From Rheinheimera sp. EpRS3 (lineage in GTDB: Bacteria > Pseudomonadota > Gammaproteobacteria > Enterobacterales > Alteromonadaceae): DNA of 64,000 nucleotides. The stretch lies in contig NZ_LNQS01000001.1 of assembly GCF_001513785.1 (NCBI RefSeq), forward strand, positions 744,001-808,000, given 5' to 3'. Positions 34,203-43,250 of the stretch are shown one piece after another (position 1 is the stretch's first letter; each line of letters starts with the position of its first letter). The notes below the pieces were generated by a model that saw only the letters and a program-made list of their open reading frames with translations, ran no database searches and was not told where the DNA came from. The position numbers and the translations under genes are program-made.

Positions 34203-36968
34203 ATGAAACCCACCCATCATAAACATACTTCACGCAGCGCGCTGGCCTGTGCCATAAGCCTGGCGTTTGCCACTTTATCCACCCAGGTATTAGCCGATGC
34301 CGACGTGCAGGGCCGTATTACTGACAACCGCAGCAACCTGCTGACCGGTGCACAAGTCAGTATTCCTGAGCTGAAGCTAAGCCGTACCACCGCAGCGGAC
34401 GGCCGCTTTCAGTTTAATCAGCTGCCGTCCGGCACTTACACTCTGCTGGTTAATTACCTTGGTGCTGTGCCGGAAACCCGGGTGCTGGTGGTAGCCGATA
34501 CCGAACAGCGTCTGGGCGACATTAAGCTGCTATCTGCCAGTGAAGATGTAGAGCATATAGAAGTGGTGGGGCAATCCGGCGCAGTAAGTAAAGCGCTGAA
34601 TCGCCAGCGTAATGCCGGCGGTATTGTTACCGTAGCCAGTACCGATGAAATGGGTCAGTTCCCGGACAGCAATGTCAGCGAAGCCTTGCAACGTCTTGCC
34701 GGCTTATCAGTAGAGCGTGACCAGGGCGAAGGCCGTTTTGTCCGTGTGCGCGGTTTGGCACCGGATTACAACGCAGTAACCTACAACGGTACTCAGTTAG
34801 CCGCGCCCGAAGCCGGCCGTCGCGCAGTAGCGTTGGACGTGATCCCATCGGATCTGCTCGAATCAGTAGAAGTAAACAAAACCCTGACACCGGATATGCC
34901 GGCCGGGTCCTTAGGCGGTACCGTTGAAATTAAAAGCTTGTCGGCTTTTGATCGCAGCAACGACTTCTATTCCTTTACTGCAGAAGCCGGCTATAACGAG
35001 CAGCAAAGTAAAACCAGTCCGAAGGTCTCCGGCGTGTTCAGTAAAATATTGGATGCCGGTGGTGAAACCGATAGTTTAGGCATTGCCATAGCAGCCAGTT
35101 ACGCCGAGCGTAAATTCGGCTCTGAAAACGTTGAAACCGGCGGCAGCTGGGATTTTGACGAAGGACTGGAAGAGTTTGAACTACGCGATTATGTTATCAG
35201 CCGCGAACGCATCGGCCTGGCGCTGAACATGGATTACCGGCCGGGTAACAACAACGAGTATTACCTGCGTAGCCTTTACAGCCGCTTTAGTGACACCGAA
35301 ACGCGCCAGGGCATGATAGTAGAGCTGGCCGATGCGCAATTTGCCGGTAGCAGTGGCGAAGCGGCGCTGATCCGCTCACTGAAGCAGCGTGACGAAACCC
35401 AAAGTATCAGCGCGCTGGTGATTGGTACCAAACAAACTTCCGGCAGCTGGGAATGGCTTTTGGAAGCGGGCGCCAGTAAAGCCGATGAAGATACGCCGTT
35501 TAATATCGGCGCGGCAGATTTTGAACAGGAGTTTGACGACGGTGTCGGCTTTACCGGCAGCAATATTTTGCGTTTAACCGCTCCGGCAGAAGCATTTCTG
35601 GCCGACGGTTATGAGCTAAAAGAAGTCGAAATGGGCGATACCTACGCCAAAGAAACCGAACGCAATATTAAGTTTGATCTCAGCCGCGAAATTATTCAGC
35701 GCCACGGCAGCCTGCTACTGAAAAGCGGTGCTAAGTTCAGCCAGCGCGAGAAAAGCGCCGAAGAGGATGTTTGGCTGTTTGAAGACTTTGCTGATCTGGG
35801 CATTAGCGCGCTAAGCCTGAGTGATTATGCCAGCGGCACGGTGGATTACGGCTTGGGTAATATGGGCGCGGCCATTAACAGCGGCAGTATTTATCAGCTG
35901 GTTAGCAGCTTAGAGCGTGACGATTTTATTGATGAAGTTGAGTCACAAATTAACGACTATCAGGTAGATGAAGATATCAGCGCGGCGTACTTTATGGCGC
36001 AGTGGGAGCGTGATAACTGGCAGCTGATCACCGGTGTACGCTATGAGCACGAGAAACGTGAAGCAACAGGTAGCCGCTATGATGCTATTGAAGAAGTATT
36101 CAGTGCCAATCAGGTGAACAGCTCTGAAGGCTACTGGTTACCGGCCGTAGTAGGGCGCTATAACCTGTCGGAGCAAAGTATAGTGCGGGCGGCGTTCAGC
36201 ACTGGTTTGGTAAGGCCTAACTTTGAGCAGCTATCGCCGGCTTTTATTCTGGAAGAAGATGACGATGAGTTCGAGGCTGCCTTTGGTAACCCGGAGTTAA
36301 AGGCGCTGACGTCAAATAACTTTGACCTGGGTATTGAGCACTACGCCGATAAACTTGGCGTGCTCTCTGCCATGTTGTTTTACAAGCAAATTGATAATTT
36401 TATCTATGAAGCCGATTTAGCCGGCCGCGGCGCGTATGCCGATTTTGCGGTGGCCGAAACCTATGTTAACGGTGGTAAGGCCGATTTATATGGCCTGGAG
36501 CTGAACGCTATTCATAAGGTATCGGGTTTCGGTAATTGGCTGGATAACCTGCTGTTATCCGCCAACCTGACATTAACAGATTCTGCCGCCGATATTGAAT
36601 GGTTTGACGATGGCGCTTTGTTTAGCCGCGAAGTGGCGCTGCCCAGCCAGTCAGACAAAACCGCTAACCTGAGCCTGGGTTATGAAACTGATGTAATCAG
36701 CCTGCGTTTGGCAGCTAACTATAAGTCTAAGTACCTGGCTGAAGTGGGCGATGTTACCGATGCGGCTTATGATGTGTATTCTGATGACCATATGCAGCTC
36801 GATTTTACCGGTAAGTGGACCATCCGGCGTGGCATGCAACTGTACTTTAACGTGGTCAATTTGAATGACGAACCTTACTATGCCTACACCGGGCGCAAGC
36901 CTTATAACTTCCAGTATGAGCAATATGGCCGCACCTTTGTGCTGGGCGTACAGATCACCAACTGGTAA
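34203..36968 (+). CDS. TonB-dependent outer-membrane receptor
   Basis: A 921-residue receptor. A signal peptide (to about VLA-DA) is followed by a carboxypeptidase-regulatory-like beta domain (about 33-110, DGRFQFNQLPSGTYTL), a TonB-box-like IEVVG near 120, a plug domain (about 140-245, SVEVNKTLTPDMPAGSLGGTVEI) and a 22-stranded barrel ending in FVLGVQITNW with a terminal aromatic. This layout is of the TonB receptors for plant-derived carbon compounds rather than siderophores. The phytase gene begins 14 bases downstream, so inositol phosphate is the most likely ligand, by context only. No Pho box reads in this direction. Confidence 0.92.
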   Translation: MKPTHHKHTSRSALACAISLAFATLSTQVLADADVQGRITDNRSNLLTGAQVSIPELKLSRTTAADGRFQFNQLPSGTYTLLVNYLGAVPETRVLVVADTEQRLGDIKLLSASEDVEHIEVVGQSGAVSKALNRQRNAGGIVTVASTDEMGQFPDSNVSEALQRLAGLSVERDQGEGRFVRVRGLAPDYNAVTYNGTQLAAPEAGRRAVALDVIPSDLLESVEVNKTLTPDMPAGSLGGTVEIKSLSAFDRSNDFYSFTAEAGYNEQQSKTSPKVSGVFSKILDAGGETDSLGIAIAASYAERKFGSENVETGGSWDFDEGLEEFELRDYVISRERIGLALNMDYRPGNNNEYYLRSLYSRFSDTETRQGMIVELADAQFAGSSGEAALIRSLKQRDETQSISALVIGTKQTSGSWEWLLEAGASKADEDTPFNIGAADFEQEFDDGVGFTGSNILRLTAPAEAFLADGYELKEVEMGDTYAKETERNIKFDLSREIIQRHGSLLLKSGAKFSQREKSAEEDVWLFEDFADLGISALSLSDYASGTVDYGLGNMGAAINSGSIYQLVSSLERDDFIDEVESQINDYQVDEDISAAYFMAQWERDNWQLITGVRYEHEKREATGSRYDAIEEVFSANQVNSSEGYWLPAVVGRYNLSEQSIVRAAFSTGLVRPNFEQLSPAFILEEDDDEFEAAFGNPELKALTSNNFDLGIEHYADKLGVLSAMLFYKQIDNFIYEADLAGRGAYADFAVAETYVNGGKADLYGLELNAIHKVSGFGNWLDNLLLSANLTLTDSAADIEWFDDGALFSREVALPSQSDKTANLSLGYETDVISLRLAANYKSKYLAEVGDVTDAAYDVYSDDHMQLDFTGKWTIRRGMQLYFNVVNLNDEPYYAYTGRKPYNFQYEQYGRTFVLGVQITNW

Positions 36969-36982
36969 GCAAGGAAAGCACA

Positions 36983-38899
36983 ATGTTAAACAATAAAAAT
37001 ATGTTTAAACTCAGCGTCGTTAGTCTGGCGCTGGCAGGCTTGTTAAGTGCCTGCCAGGCCGATAAGCCGGGCTTACACATGCCGGTGCCACAGGCGCTGG
37101 CTGTTAATGCCAGCCATTATCAAGATGTGCAGTTGGCTGGCACGGAATATCAGCTGTTTACTGACCCAACAGGGCTAAAGGTGCAACAGGGCACTACGGT
37201 GCTTAGCCATTACAGCGGTGCTTTTATCCGGCTGACAGTGCAGCCGCTTAGCGACGATAGTGTGCTACTGGCCGCGATCGAAGACAACAGTAACAGCCTG
37301 TACATATGGCGTTTTGCCCCGGCAGAGTCAATGCCGTTGCAGCTGTTGCACCAGCAGCTGATCAGCAGCCGGGTAGTAGACGATCTGTGTTTTTACCACA
37401 GTAGCGAAAACCAGCAGTTAAGCCTGTTTTTGCTCGGTGGCCGCGGCGGTGCCGATCAGTTACTGCTGCAACAGCAACAACAATGGCTGGCCCAGCCGGT
37501 GGTAATACGTGAGCTGAATGTGCCTTACGACAGCACCGCCTGTGCGGTGGATCAAACCGCTGGTGCGCTGTATATCGCAGAAGCAGATCGCGCCATTTGG
37601 CGTTATCAGGCTGAACCCGAAGCTGATGAGGGGCGCAGTTTAGTGCAGGTAAATAAGCCTTTTGGTGCACTGCAGGGCGAAGTTAAAGCTTTGCGGGTAT
37701 TAAGTGATGGCAGTGTGCTGGCGCTGGAAGAAGAGCCTGCCAGGTTGCTACATATTAATAGTGATGGCCAGATAGCGCAGGCTGTCAAGGTTGCGGTACT
37801 GGCTGAAGCCAGTGGTTTAGCTGTTAGTGTGCAGAACAACACCGCGACAGCCTATATCAGCAGCGAAGATGCCGAAGCGGTGCAGCAGTTATCTCTAACA
37901 CTGCCGCCGGCAAATGAGCGTAGCCCTAAAGCGGCGATAACGCAGCTGCAACCAACACTGCAGACCGAAGCGGCCAGTCAGCGTGGCGATGTGATGGACG
38001 ACCCGGCAGTGTGGCATCATCCGACGAGACCGGAGCTTAGCCTGCTGCTTGGCACCGACAAACGCGCCGGGCTGGATGCATACAATATGCAGGGTAAACG
38101 CGTGCAGCAGCTTAGCGTGGGGCGGCTAAATAATGTTGATGTGCGCTATGGCTTGCAGTGGCAAGGTGCACCGCACGATATCGCCGCAGCCAGTTTGCGT
38201 GACGACAACAGCCTGCAACTGTTTGCTATTGATAACAGTGGCAAGCTGCATAATGCCGGTAACGTTACAACCAGTATGAGCGAGATTTACGGCCTGTGCA
38301 TGTATCACAGTGCACAAAACAATAAGCACTATGTGTTTGTTAATGATAAGTCCGGTTTAATTGAGCAGTATCGTATCGATACCGCTGGCACAGGTTGGCA
38401 GGGCACTTTAGTGCGCTCATTGCAGGTGCCTTCGCAGCCTGAAGGTTGTGTGGCGGATGATAAACGTGGTGTGTTATTTGTCGGCGAAGAAGATGAAGCC
38501 ATCTGGCGTTTTGCCGCTGAAGCAGATGCAGCGACAACGGGTGAAGCGGTAATCCGCGTTGATGGCGAGCAGTTGGTAGATGATATTGAAGGCATTGCTT
38601 TGGCAGAGCATAACGGTAGTAGTTATTTACTGGTATCAAGCCAGGGTAATGATAGTTACCTGGTATTTGATGCAACTGCGCCTTATGCACAACGCTTACA
38701 CTTTCGTATCAGCACTAACCCGCAGCTGGGTATCGACGGTGCTTCTGAAACCGATGGCCTTGAGGTAACCACGCGCTCGTTGGGGCCAGGGTTTGAGCAG
38801 GGGGCATTAATAGTGCAGGATGGCCGCAACCGTATGCCGGAGCAGGGACAAAACCTGAAGCTGGTGCCGTGGCAGCATATTTTGCAGCAATTAAAGTAG
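36983..38899 (+). CDS. Two-domain beta-propeller phytase lipoprotein
   Basis: A 638-residue 3-phytase of the beta-propeller family, which removes phosphate from myo-inositol hexakisphosphate using calcium. Residues 1-24 form a lipoprotein signal (LLSAC, Cys24). About 40-310 is a first, divergent propeller. About 325-638 is a complete one with the family segments DDPAVWHHP, GLDAYNMQGK, PEGCVADD, VGEEDEAIWRF and DIEGIALAEH. Tandem arrangements with one partial domain are known in this family. AAGGAAA precedes the ATG. It forms an operon with the TonB receptor and should feed it partly dephosphorylated products. Confidence 0.92.
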   Translation: MLNNKNMFKLSVVSLALAGLLSACQADKPGLHMPVPQALAVNASHYQDVQLAGTEYQLFTDPTGLKVQQGTTVLSHYSGAFIRLTVQPLSDDSVLLAAIEDNSNSLYIWRFAPAESMPLQLLHQQLISSRVVDDLCFYHSSENQQLSLFLLGGRGGADQLLLQQQQQWLAQPVVIRELNVPYDSTACAVDQTAGALYIAEADRAIWRYQAEPEADEGRSLVQVNKPFGALQGEVKALRVLSDGSVLALEEEPARLLHINSDGQIAQAVKVAVLAEASGLAVSVQNNTATAYISSEDAEAVQQLSLTLPPANERSPKAAITQLQPTLQTEAASQRGDVMDDPAVWHHPTRPELSLLLGTDKRAGLDAYNMQGKRVQQLSVGRLNNVDVRYGLQWQGAPHDIAAASLRDDNSLQLFAIDNSGKLHNAGNVTTSMSEIYGLCMYHSAQNNKHYVFVNDKSGLIEQYRIDTAGTGWQGTLVRSLQVPSQPEGCVADDKRGVLFVGEEDEAIWRFAAEADAATTGEAVIRVDGEQLVDDIEGIALAEHNGSSYLLVSSQGNDSYLVFDATAPYAQRLHFRISTNPQLGIDGASETDGLEVTTRSLGPGFEQGALIVQDGRNRMPEQGQNLKLVPWQHILQQLK

Positions 38900-38920
38900 C
38901 TGTAAACAACAACTAGCAAT

Positions 38921-38956
38921 AAAAAAGGCTGCACCATAAAAGGGGCAGCCTTTTCA
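38921..38956. terminator. Bidirectional terminator after phytase
   Basis: AAAAGGCTGC (38923-38932) pairs with GCAGCCTTTT (38945-38954) around a 12-base loop. The A-rich and T-rich flanks let it work on both strands, ending the phytase operon and the convergent small secreted protein gene. Confidence 0.85.
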
Positions 38957-38969
38957 GAAGCAGAACGCT

Positions 38970-39245
38970 TTATTTCTCGAGTTCTATTTCTGTAGCAATG
39001 TGACGTTTATCGCGATATTCAAAATCTACCTCAACGTTTTGTCCGACTTTTAAATCGGCAAAGGTTCTGAGGCCATCATCATAATCGGTTGTTGTCTCGG
39101 TAAAGAAAGTTATGCCTTGCACAACAAAAGACTGGGCTTCAGCATTGATAGCATCAATTTTACCTTCCATATCATCTGCTTGCACAGAAAGTGAAATCGC
39201 TGATACTGTTGCAGTGAGTAACAATGTTTTCAGGCTCAATTTCAT
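38970..39245 (-). CDS. Small secreted DUF5666-like protein
   Basis: A 91-residue precursor with a signal peptide (to about VQA-DD). The mature 68 residues form an OB-like beta unit: MEGKIDAINAEAQSFVVQGI, then FADLKVGQNVEVDFEYRDKR and ATEIELEK. This is the repeat unit seen in DUF5666 proteins. Function is unknown. It is monocistronic, between the phytase terminator and a response-regulator gene. Confidence 0.72.
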   Translation of the reverse strand: MKLSLKTLLLTATVSAISLSVQADDMEGKIDAINAEAQSFVVQGITFFTETTTDYDDGLRTFADLKVGQNVEVDFEYRDKRHIATEIELEK

Positions 39246-39325
39246 CTTGACACTCCTAGTTAATAAAAATCAGTACCAATACCGTACTTTAAAGCGGCTG
39301 AATTCAGGCTGAATATTGCAAATGT

Positions 39326-39709
39326 TTAATTTAGTTTGGCTGATAAACAGCGTTCAACAATGTTTTTGATTTTTTGTGGCGAAAAGGGCTTGGCGATAAA
39401 ACCACTGGCTCCCGAGGCTATGCTGTTACGCACATTATCAACTGAATTGTGGGCTGTAACCATCACAACATGGGTCTTATCAGCCTGGGTTTTAATTTGT
39501 TGCAGTAACTGCTGGCCGTTAATGTCAGGCAGTTCAATATCAAGAAATACTAAATCATGCTGTTGCTCAGCAAAAGCTGATAGCCCGCGCTTGCCGTTGG
39601 CCGCTTCCTGCACATTGCTAATGCCAAGATGAAGCAGTGTTTGGCGCAGGTATTCCCGTACCGTGTAGGCGTCATCAATAATAAGTACTGAACATTGCTG
39701 TTGCGTCAT
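39326..39709 (-). CDS. CheY-like single-domain response regulator
   Basis: A 127-residue receiver domain without an output domain. The acidic pocket (LIIDDAYT), the phosphoacceptor Asp in VFLDIELPD, the Thr/Ser switch in VMVTAHN and the Lys in FIAKPFSP are all present. It is likely a phosphorylation-dependent adaptor. The partner kinase is not fixed by position, and the nearest kinase (39793-40965) reads in the same direction but already has a dedicated regulator. Confidence 0.88.
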   Translation of the reverse strand: MTQQQCSVLIIDDAYTVREYLRQTLLHLGISNVQEAANGKRGLSAFAEQQHDLVFLDIELPDINGQQLLQQIKTQADKTHVVMVTAHNSVDNVRNSIASGASGFIAKPFSPQKIKNIVERCLSAKLN

Positions 39710-39792
39710 AGCGATCCTTGCCTGTAGCTGTTAGCCAATCTACACAGTATGGCTGACCTTTAACTGAATTGGGAAAATTTTTTTCAATATAC

Positions 39793-40965
39793 TCAGGGTA
39801 GCTGAATTAAAGATGAATTGAGTGGCAAGCTGATCACTACGCTAAAGCCGGTAATTTCATTATTTGTCATAATATTGGCTACAACTATGCTGCCGTTGCA
39901 AGCCTCTGTAGCGCGTTTGGCAATACTTAATCCCAGGCCTATGCCGTTGTGGTTACTTTGTGCCCGAAAGAAGGGGGTAAATAACTTAGACAGATATTGC
40001 GGCGGTACGCCCGGGCCTTGATCGCGAACTTGCAAACTTAACTGGTGTTGATGTTGTCGTAAGCAAACACTTACCTCAGAATAAGGTGGTGTGTATTTCA
40101 CCGCGTTACGGATCACATTTTCTATTGCGCTGTACAACAGCGACGGGTCGCCTTTAATTAATGGTACATTTTCCAGATGTAGCCAAAGCGACTTGTTGCT
40201 GCTATCAGCTTCCAACCGTGCATCATCACAAACTGAGGAAACCAGTTCCGCCAGGTTTATATCAATATGTTCGGCGCTGACTGCGCCGCTCTCCAGCCTG
40301 GAAAAGGTCAGGATTTCAGTGACAAGTTCATCCAGCTTACTGGCTTCCTGCTCTATTTTTTCCATCGCTATGGCGGCATAAGACGGCGATTGCGCCGCCA
40401 GCCCGGTGAGAATTTGCATCCTGGCCAGGGGGGATCGTAGCTCGTGTGATACATCGTGCAGAAGGCGACGTTGCGAGGCAATCGCCTCTGCCGCCTGACC
40501 AGCCATTTGGTTGAAGTTCCGGCTCAGGCTACCAAATTCGTCCCGTCTGGTTATCAGTTCCGGGCCTAACTGGGTACGCCAGTTATTCGCTGCCAGCCCC
40601 GCCAAAGCAAGCTTTAGCTGACCAACCGGTGCGGCAATATTGCGTGCCAGTACCCAACTGAACAAGATACTGGCAGCCAGCAACACCGACAAGTGTAACA
40701 GCGGATGGCGCCAGAATGGCGGTACAGGGTGTCTTGATATATCGATTGACGCAGGTAAGTCGGTGGGATTTATACTCTGTGCGGCTATCAATGGTGTTGC
40801 CGGTATTGATGGTGTGGCAAAAAAAAACGCGCCGGCTGGCAACATATTCTCTGGCGGTAGCAAGCGTGACGAGTTGTCCCAGGTAAAGGTTAAGCGTACC
40901 AGAATAACAGCCATTAACAGTGTGGCCCAAAACACAAGGAAAAAGCGCCAGAACAATTTGTGCAT
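39793..40965 (-). CDS. CpxA-like sensor histidine kinase
   Basis: A 390-residue membrane kinase. Two helices (about 8-28 and 91-110) bracket a short periplasmic loop of about 60 residues, much smaller than that of E. coli CpxA. HAMP follows, then the His box (HDVSHELRSPLARMQ), N box (IENVIRNAVKYTPP), and the ATP lid motifs DQGPGVPP and GIGLGLSIAKR. The ATG at 40965 lies four bases after the regulator stop. The longer frame starting at 40986 would overlap the regulator and is rejected. The small sensor loop suggests that signal input may come from the lipoprotein encoded at the head of the operon. Confidence 0.85.
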   Translation of the reverse strand: MHKLFWRFFLVFWATLLMAVILVRLTFTWDNSSRLLPPENMLPAGAFFFATPSIPATPLIAAQSINPTDLPASIDISRHPVPPFWRHPLLHLSVLLAASILFSWVLARNIAAPVGQLKLALAGLAANNWRTQLGPELITRRDEFGSLSRNFNQMAGQAAEAIASQRRLLHDVSHELRSPLARMQILTGLAAQSPSYAAIAMEKIEQEASKLDELVTEILTFSRLESGAVSAEHIDINLAELVSSVCDDARLEADSSNKSLWLHLENVPLIKGDPSLLYSAIENVIRNAVKYTPPYSEVSVCLRQHQHQLSLQVRDQGPGVPPQYLSKLFTPFFRAQSNHNGIGLGLSIAKRATEACNGSIVVANIMTNNEITGFSVVISLPLNSSLIQLP

Positions 40966-40969
40966 ATTG

Positions 40970-41662
40970 TTAAGCCCCACCGCCAAACGGGTAAGTGAAC
41001 TGATAACCTTTACCCCGGACTGAGGTGATCCATTGTTGCCCGGCAGGTGGCTTGCCTAATTTTTGCCTGATATGACTGATATGCACATCAATATTACGGT
41101 CATAGCTGCCTAAAGGTTTGCCAAGGGCCTGTTGCGACAACTCAGCTTTGCTGACAATGGTACCAGCGTACTGTGTCAGTAAGTACAGAATGTTGAACTC
41201 TGCACCGGTTAATTCAATTATCTGTTGGTGTAGCGATACGCTGCGGTTAACCGGCTTAATGTGTAAAGCGCCAAGCTTCAATTCAGTTTGGCTGTTGTTT
41301 TGCTGTACGCGGCGCAATATTGCTTTAATACGGGCACTAAGCTCCCGCGGTAAACAAGGCTTGGCAATGTAATCATCCGCTCCCAATTCCAGGCCAATCA
41401 CTTTGTCCAGATCCTCCCCACGCGCAGTTAGCATGATCACCGGGACATTGCTGAAATGCCGTAGCTGTTTTAACACCGAAATGCCATCCAGTTGCGGCAT
41501 CATCACATCCAGAATAATCAAGTCAAACTGTTGCTGCTGGCAACTGCGTAATCCGATTATACCATCATTTATAACGGTAAGATGAAAACCATCTTTTTGC
41601 AGATACTCTGCCAATAAAGTGGTTAGTGTTACATCATCATCAATTAATAATAACCGGATCAC
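40970..41662 (-). CDS. CpxR-like response regulator
   Basis: A 230-residue OmpR/PhoB-type regulator: receiver (phosphoacceptor Asp in LIILDVMMP) plus winged-helix domain. It is closest by eye to CpxR: MLTARGEDLDKVIGLELGADDYIAKP, ARIKAILRR, then ELTGAEFNILYLLTQ and SYDRNIDVHISHIRQKL. It should control envelope-stress or related genes with the kinase encoded just after it. Four CpxR-style half-sites lie before the operon's first gene, which suggests autoregulation. Confidence 0.9.
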   Translation of the reverse strand: MIRLLLIDDDVTLTTLLAEYLQKDGFHLTVINDGIIGLRSCQQQQFDLIILDVMMPQLDGISVLKQLRHFSNVPVIMLTARGEDLDKVIGLELGADDYIAKPCLPRELSARIKAILRRVQQNNSQTELKLGALHIKPVNRSVSLHQQIIELTGAEFNILYLLTQYAGTIVSKAELSQQALGKPLGSYDRNIDVHISHIRQKLGKPPAGQQWITSVRGKGYQFTYPFGGGA

Positions 41663-41684
41663 ATCTACCTCTGGCGCGGAAAAG

Positions 41685-43028
41685 TTAACGTAACACGCTT
41701 AGTTTGTAGCCACTGTTGCTGCTGTTGTCGGGTTCGGCTATCAATAAATAATTGCTTCCGGCAACAAATTGCTGCACTTCAGACTCAGCTAACAGGGTTT
41801 GGTTCTTATTGCTGTCGGTATAAAGCAGAAAAACCGTATATTCGCCGTCAGGCACGTTAATCTCTTTTTGGGCTCCACTGTTTAGCGACGTAATATAGTA
41901 CTCTGCTGTATCAATGGTTTCATTGGGTGGCACAAAATAGACGCTTAAAGAGCTATAAGAGGTGATGGTGTTTACCACGTTTATATCAAAATCATAAATC
42001 TGTGGCGCATTACTTTCTTCTACCACGACAGCTGCAGTGTTGGCGCTGGCATTTTGATACAGTACCACTGCTTTGCTTTGGCCCTGGTTTAATGTCATTA
42101 AGGCGCTGTTTAAATAAAACAGCCCTTGTTCGTCTGATGCTGACAAACGATAATCTTTCGCTGCTAATTCAACATAGTCTGACAAGCTATCGGCAGCTAA
42201 TGAAGTAAAGGCCACGCTGTCGTTCAGATAAATATCGCTATTGCCGATGCTGTCGATACTGTTATACAACCGGAACTGGGCCTGGGCTGTTAAATCTGTC
42301 AGGTTACCTACTGTCGTGGTGTTGTTAATTACGTCTACGGCTATATTGCCTGCTAGCGGGCCGGAGGCGATACGCGGCACCAGCACATATTCGGTCAGAT
42401 ATTCAAAGTTATATTTGGATGACTGAAATAATATGTCACGGCTGCCTGCGGCAGTAACATAAATAATATAGTTGCCACTATCAAACTCCACTGCAGAGCT
42501 GACTTGGCTGTAGTTCAGTGTTGCCGCCAGGGTGGCGTCGTCAAAGGTGGTATCTGACTTACTTAAATATACGTCATAGGCGTCGTCCGGAAGTAAACTC
42601 ACCACATACAGCTTAAAAGTGTCTGTCAGGCTGTCATCACGCAGAAACTCCAGTGTCAGCAATTCAGGGCTATTGTAATCACCAGTGAGCAGCAACAGAT
42701 GTTTGTAGCTCTGACGCAAAGTAATGCTGGTTTCCAGCGCACTAATATCATCACCATCACTGTTAAGGCGGCTTAGTTTAATATCGTAAGTCGCGGGGGT
42801 ATAAGTTACCAAAGAAGTTGCATCGGTATAAGTTGCAGCCCCGGCCAGCACACTGCTGTCATCGCTGTCTGTCAGTATTAACCTGGTTGAAGTACTGTTG
42901 GCTGAGCCATTATATAGCTGAATATAACTGCTGGTGTAAGTGGCAGAAGTATCATCAGAGCTGCTGCCACCACACCCGGTTAATGTAGTAGTGCCCAACA
43001 GCAGAGAAAGTAATAAAAAAATACGCAT
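41685..43028 (-). CDS. Lipoprotein with DUF4397-like repeats
   Basis: A 447-residue lipoprotein (LTGC, Cys19, then a Ser/Asp-rich linker). The rest is all-beta and looks like three or four repeats of about 95 residues, each opening with a strand such as IQLYNGSAN, KLYVVSLLPDDAYDVYL or FRLYNSIDSIGNSDIYL and carrying a conserved Y-x-I/V unit. This recalls DUF4397 domains, but the match is not certain. It is the first gene of the operon with the CpxR/CpxA-like pair, 22 bases ahead of the regulator, so it may be an outer-membrane signal input or a main output of the system. Confidence 0.68.
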   Translation of the reverse strand: MRIFLLLSLLLGTTTLTGCGGSSSDDTSATYTSSYIQLYNGSANSTSTRLILTDSDDSSVLAGAATYTDATSLVTYTPATYDIKLSRLNSDGDDISALETSITLRQSYKHLLLLTGDYNSPELLTLEFLRDDSLTDTFKLYVVSLLPDDAYDVYLSKSDTTFDDATLAATLNYSQVSSAVEFDSGNYIIYVTAAGSRDILFQSSKYNFEYLTEYVLVPRIASGPLAGNIAVDVINNTTTVGNLTDLTAQAQFRLYNSIDSIGNSDIYLNDSVAFTSLAADSLSDYVELAAKDYRLSASDEQGLFYLNSALMTLNQGQSKAVVLYQNASANTAAVVVEESNAPQIYDFDINVVNTITSYSSLSVYFVPPNETIDTAEYYITSLNSGAQKEINVPDGEYTVFLLYTDSNKNQTLLAESEVQQFVAGSNYLLIAEPDNSSNSGYKLSVLR

Positions 43029-43073
43029 AACGCCTCATAAAAGTAAGTTCTTAACAGCGCTAAGAAGGTTATT

Positions 43074-43127
43074 ATTTTATTCAGTTCATAGTTTTACCCA
43101 GCTTTACCTTGCTTAACCTATCTTAAC
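43074..43127 (-). promoter_or_regulatory. Array of four GTWAA half-sites and a -10 (CpxR-type)
   Basis: Read on the minus strand: GTTAA (43127-43123), GTTAA (43117-43113), GTAAA (43107-43103) and GTAAA (43097-43093), each exactly 10 bp from the next. The last two form GTAAA-N5-GTAAA, the CpxR consensus. TAAAAT at 43079-43074 is a good -10, and nothing resembles a -35, as expected for an activator-dependent promoter. The lipoprotein ATG follows 46 bases later. Confidence 0.68.
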
Positions 43128-43250
43128 GTTTGGTTTTTTTAAGGTATTAACCGTTTTTAGAGTTTATTATTTAACCTTCATTGCCTTATTGTGAAGTATT
43201 GCTATTTTTAGGACTCGGACTCTTCTATTTTCAGTAAGGAATACACTGTT

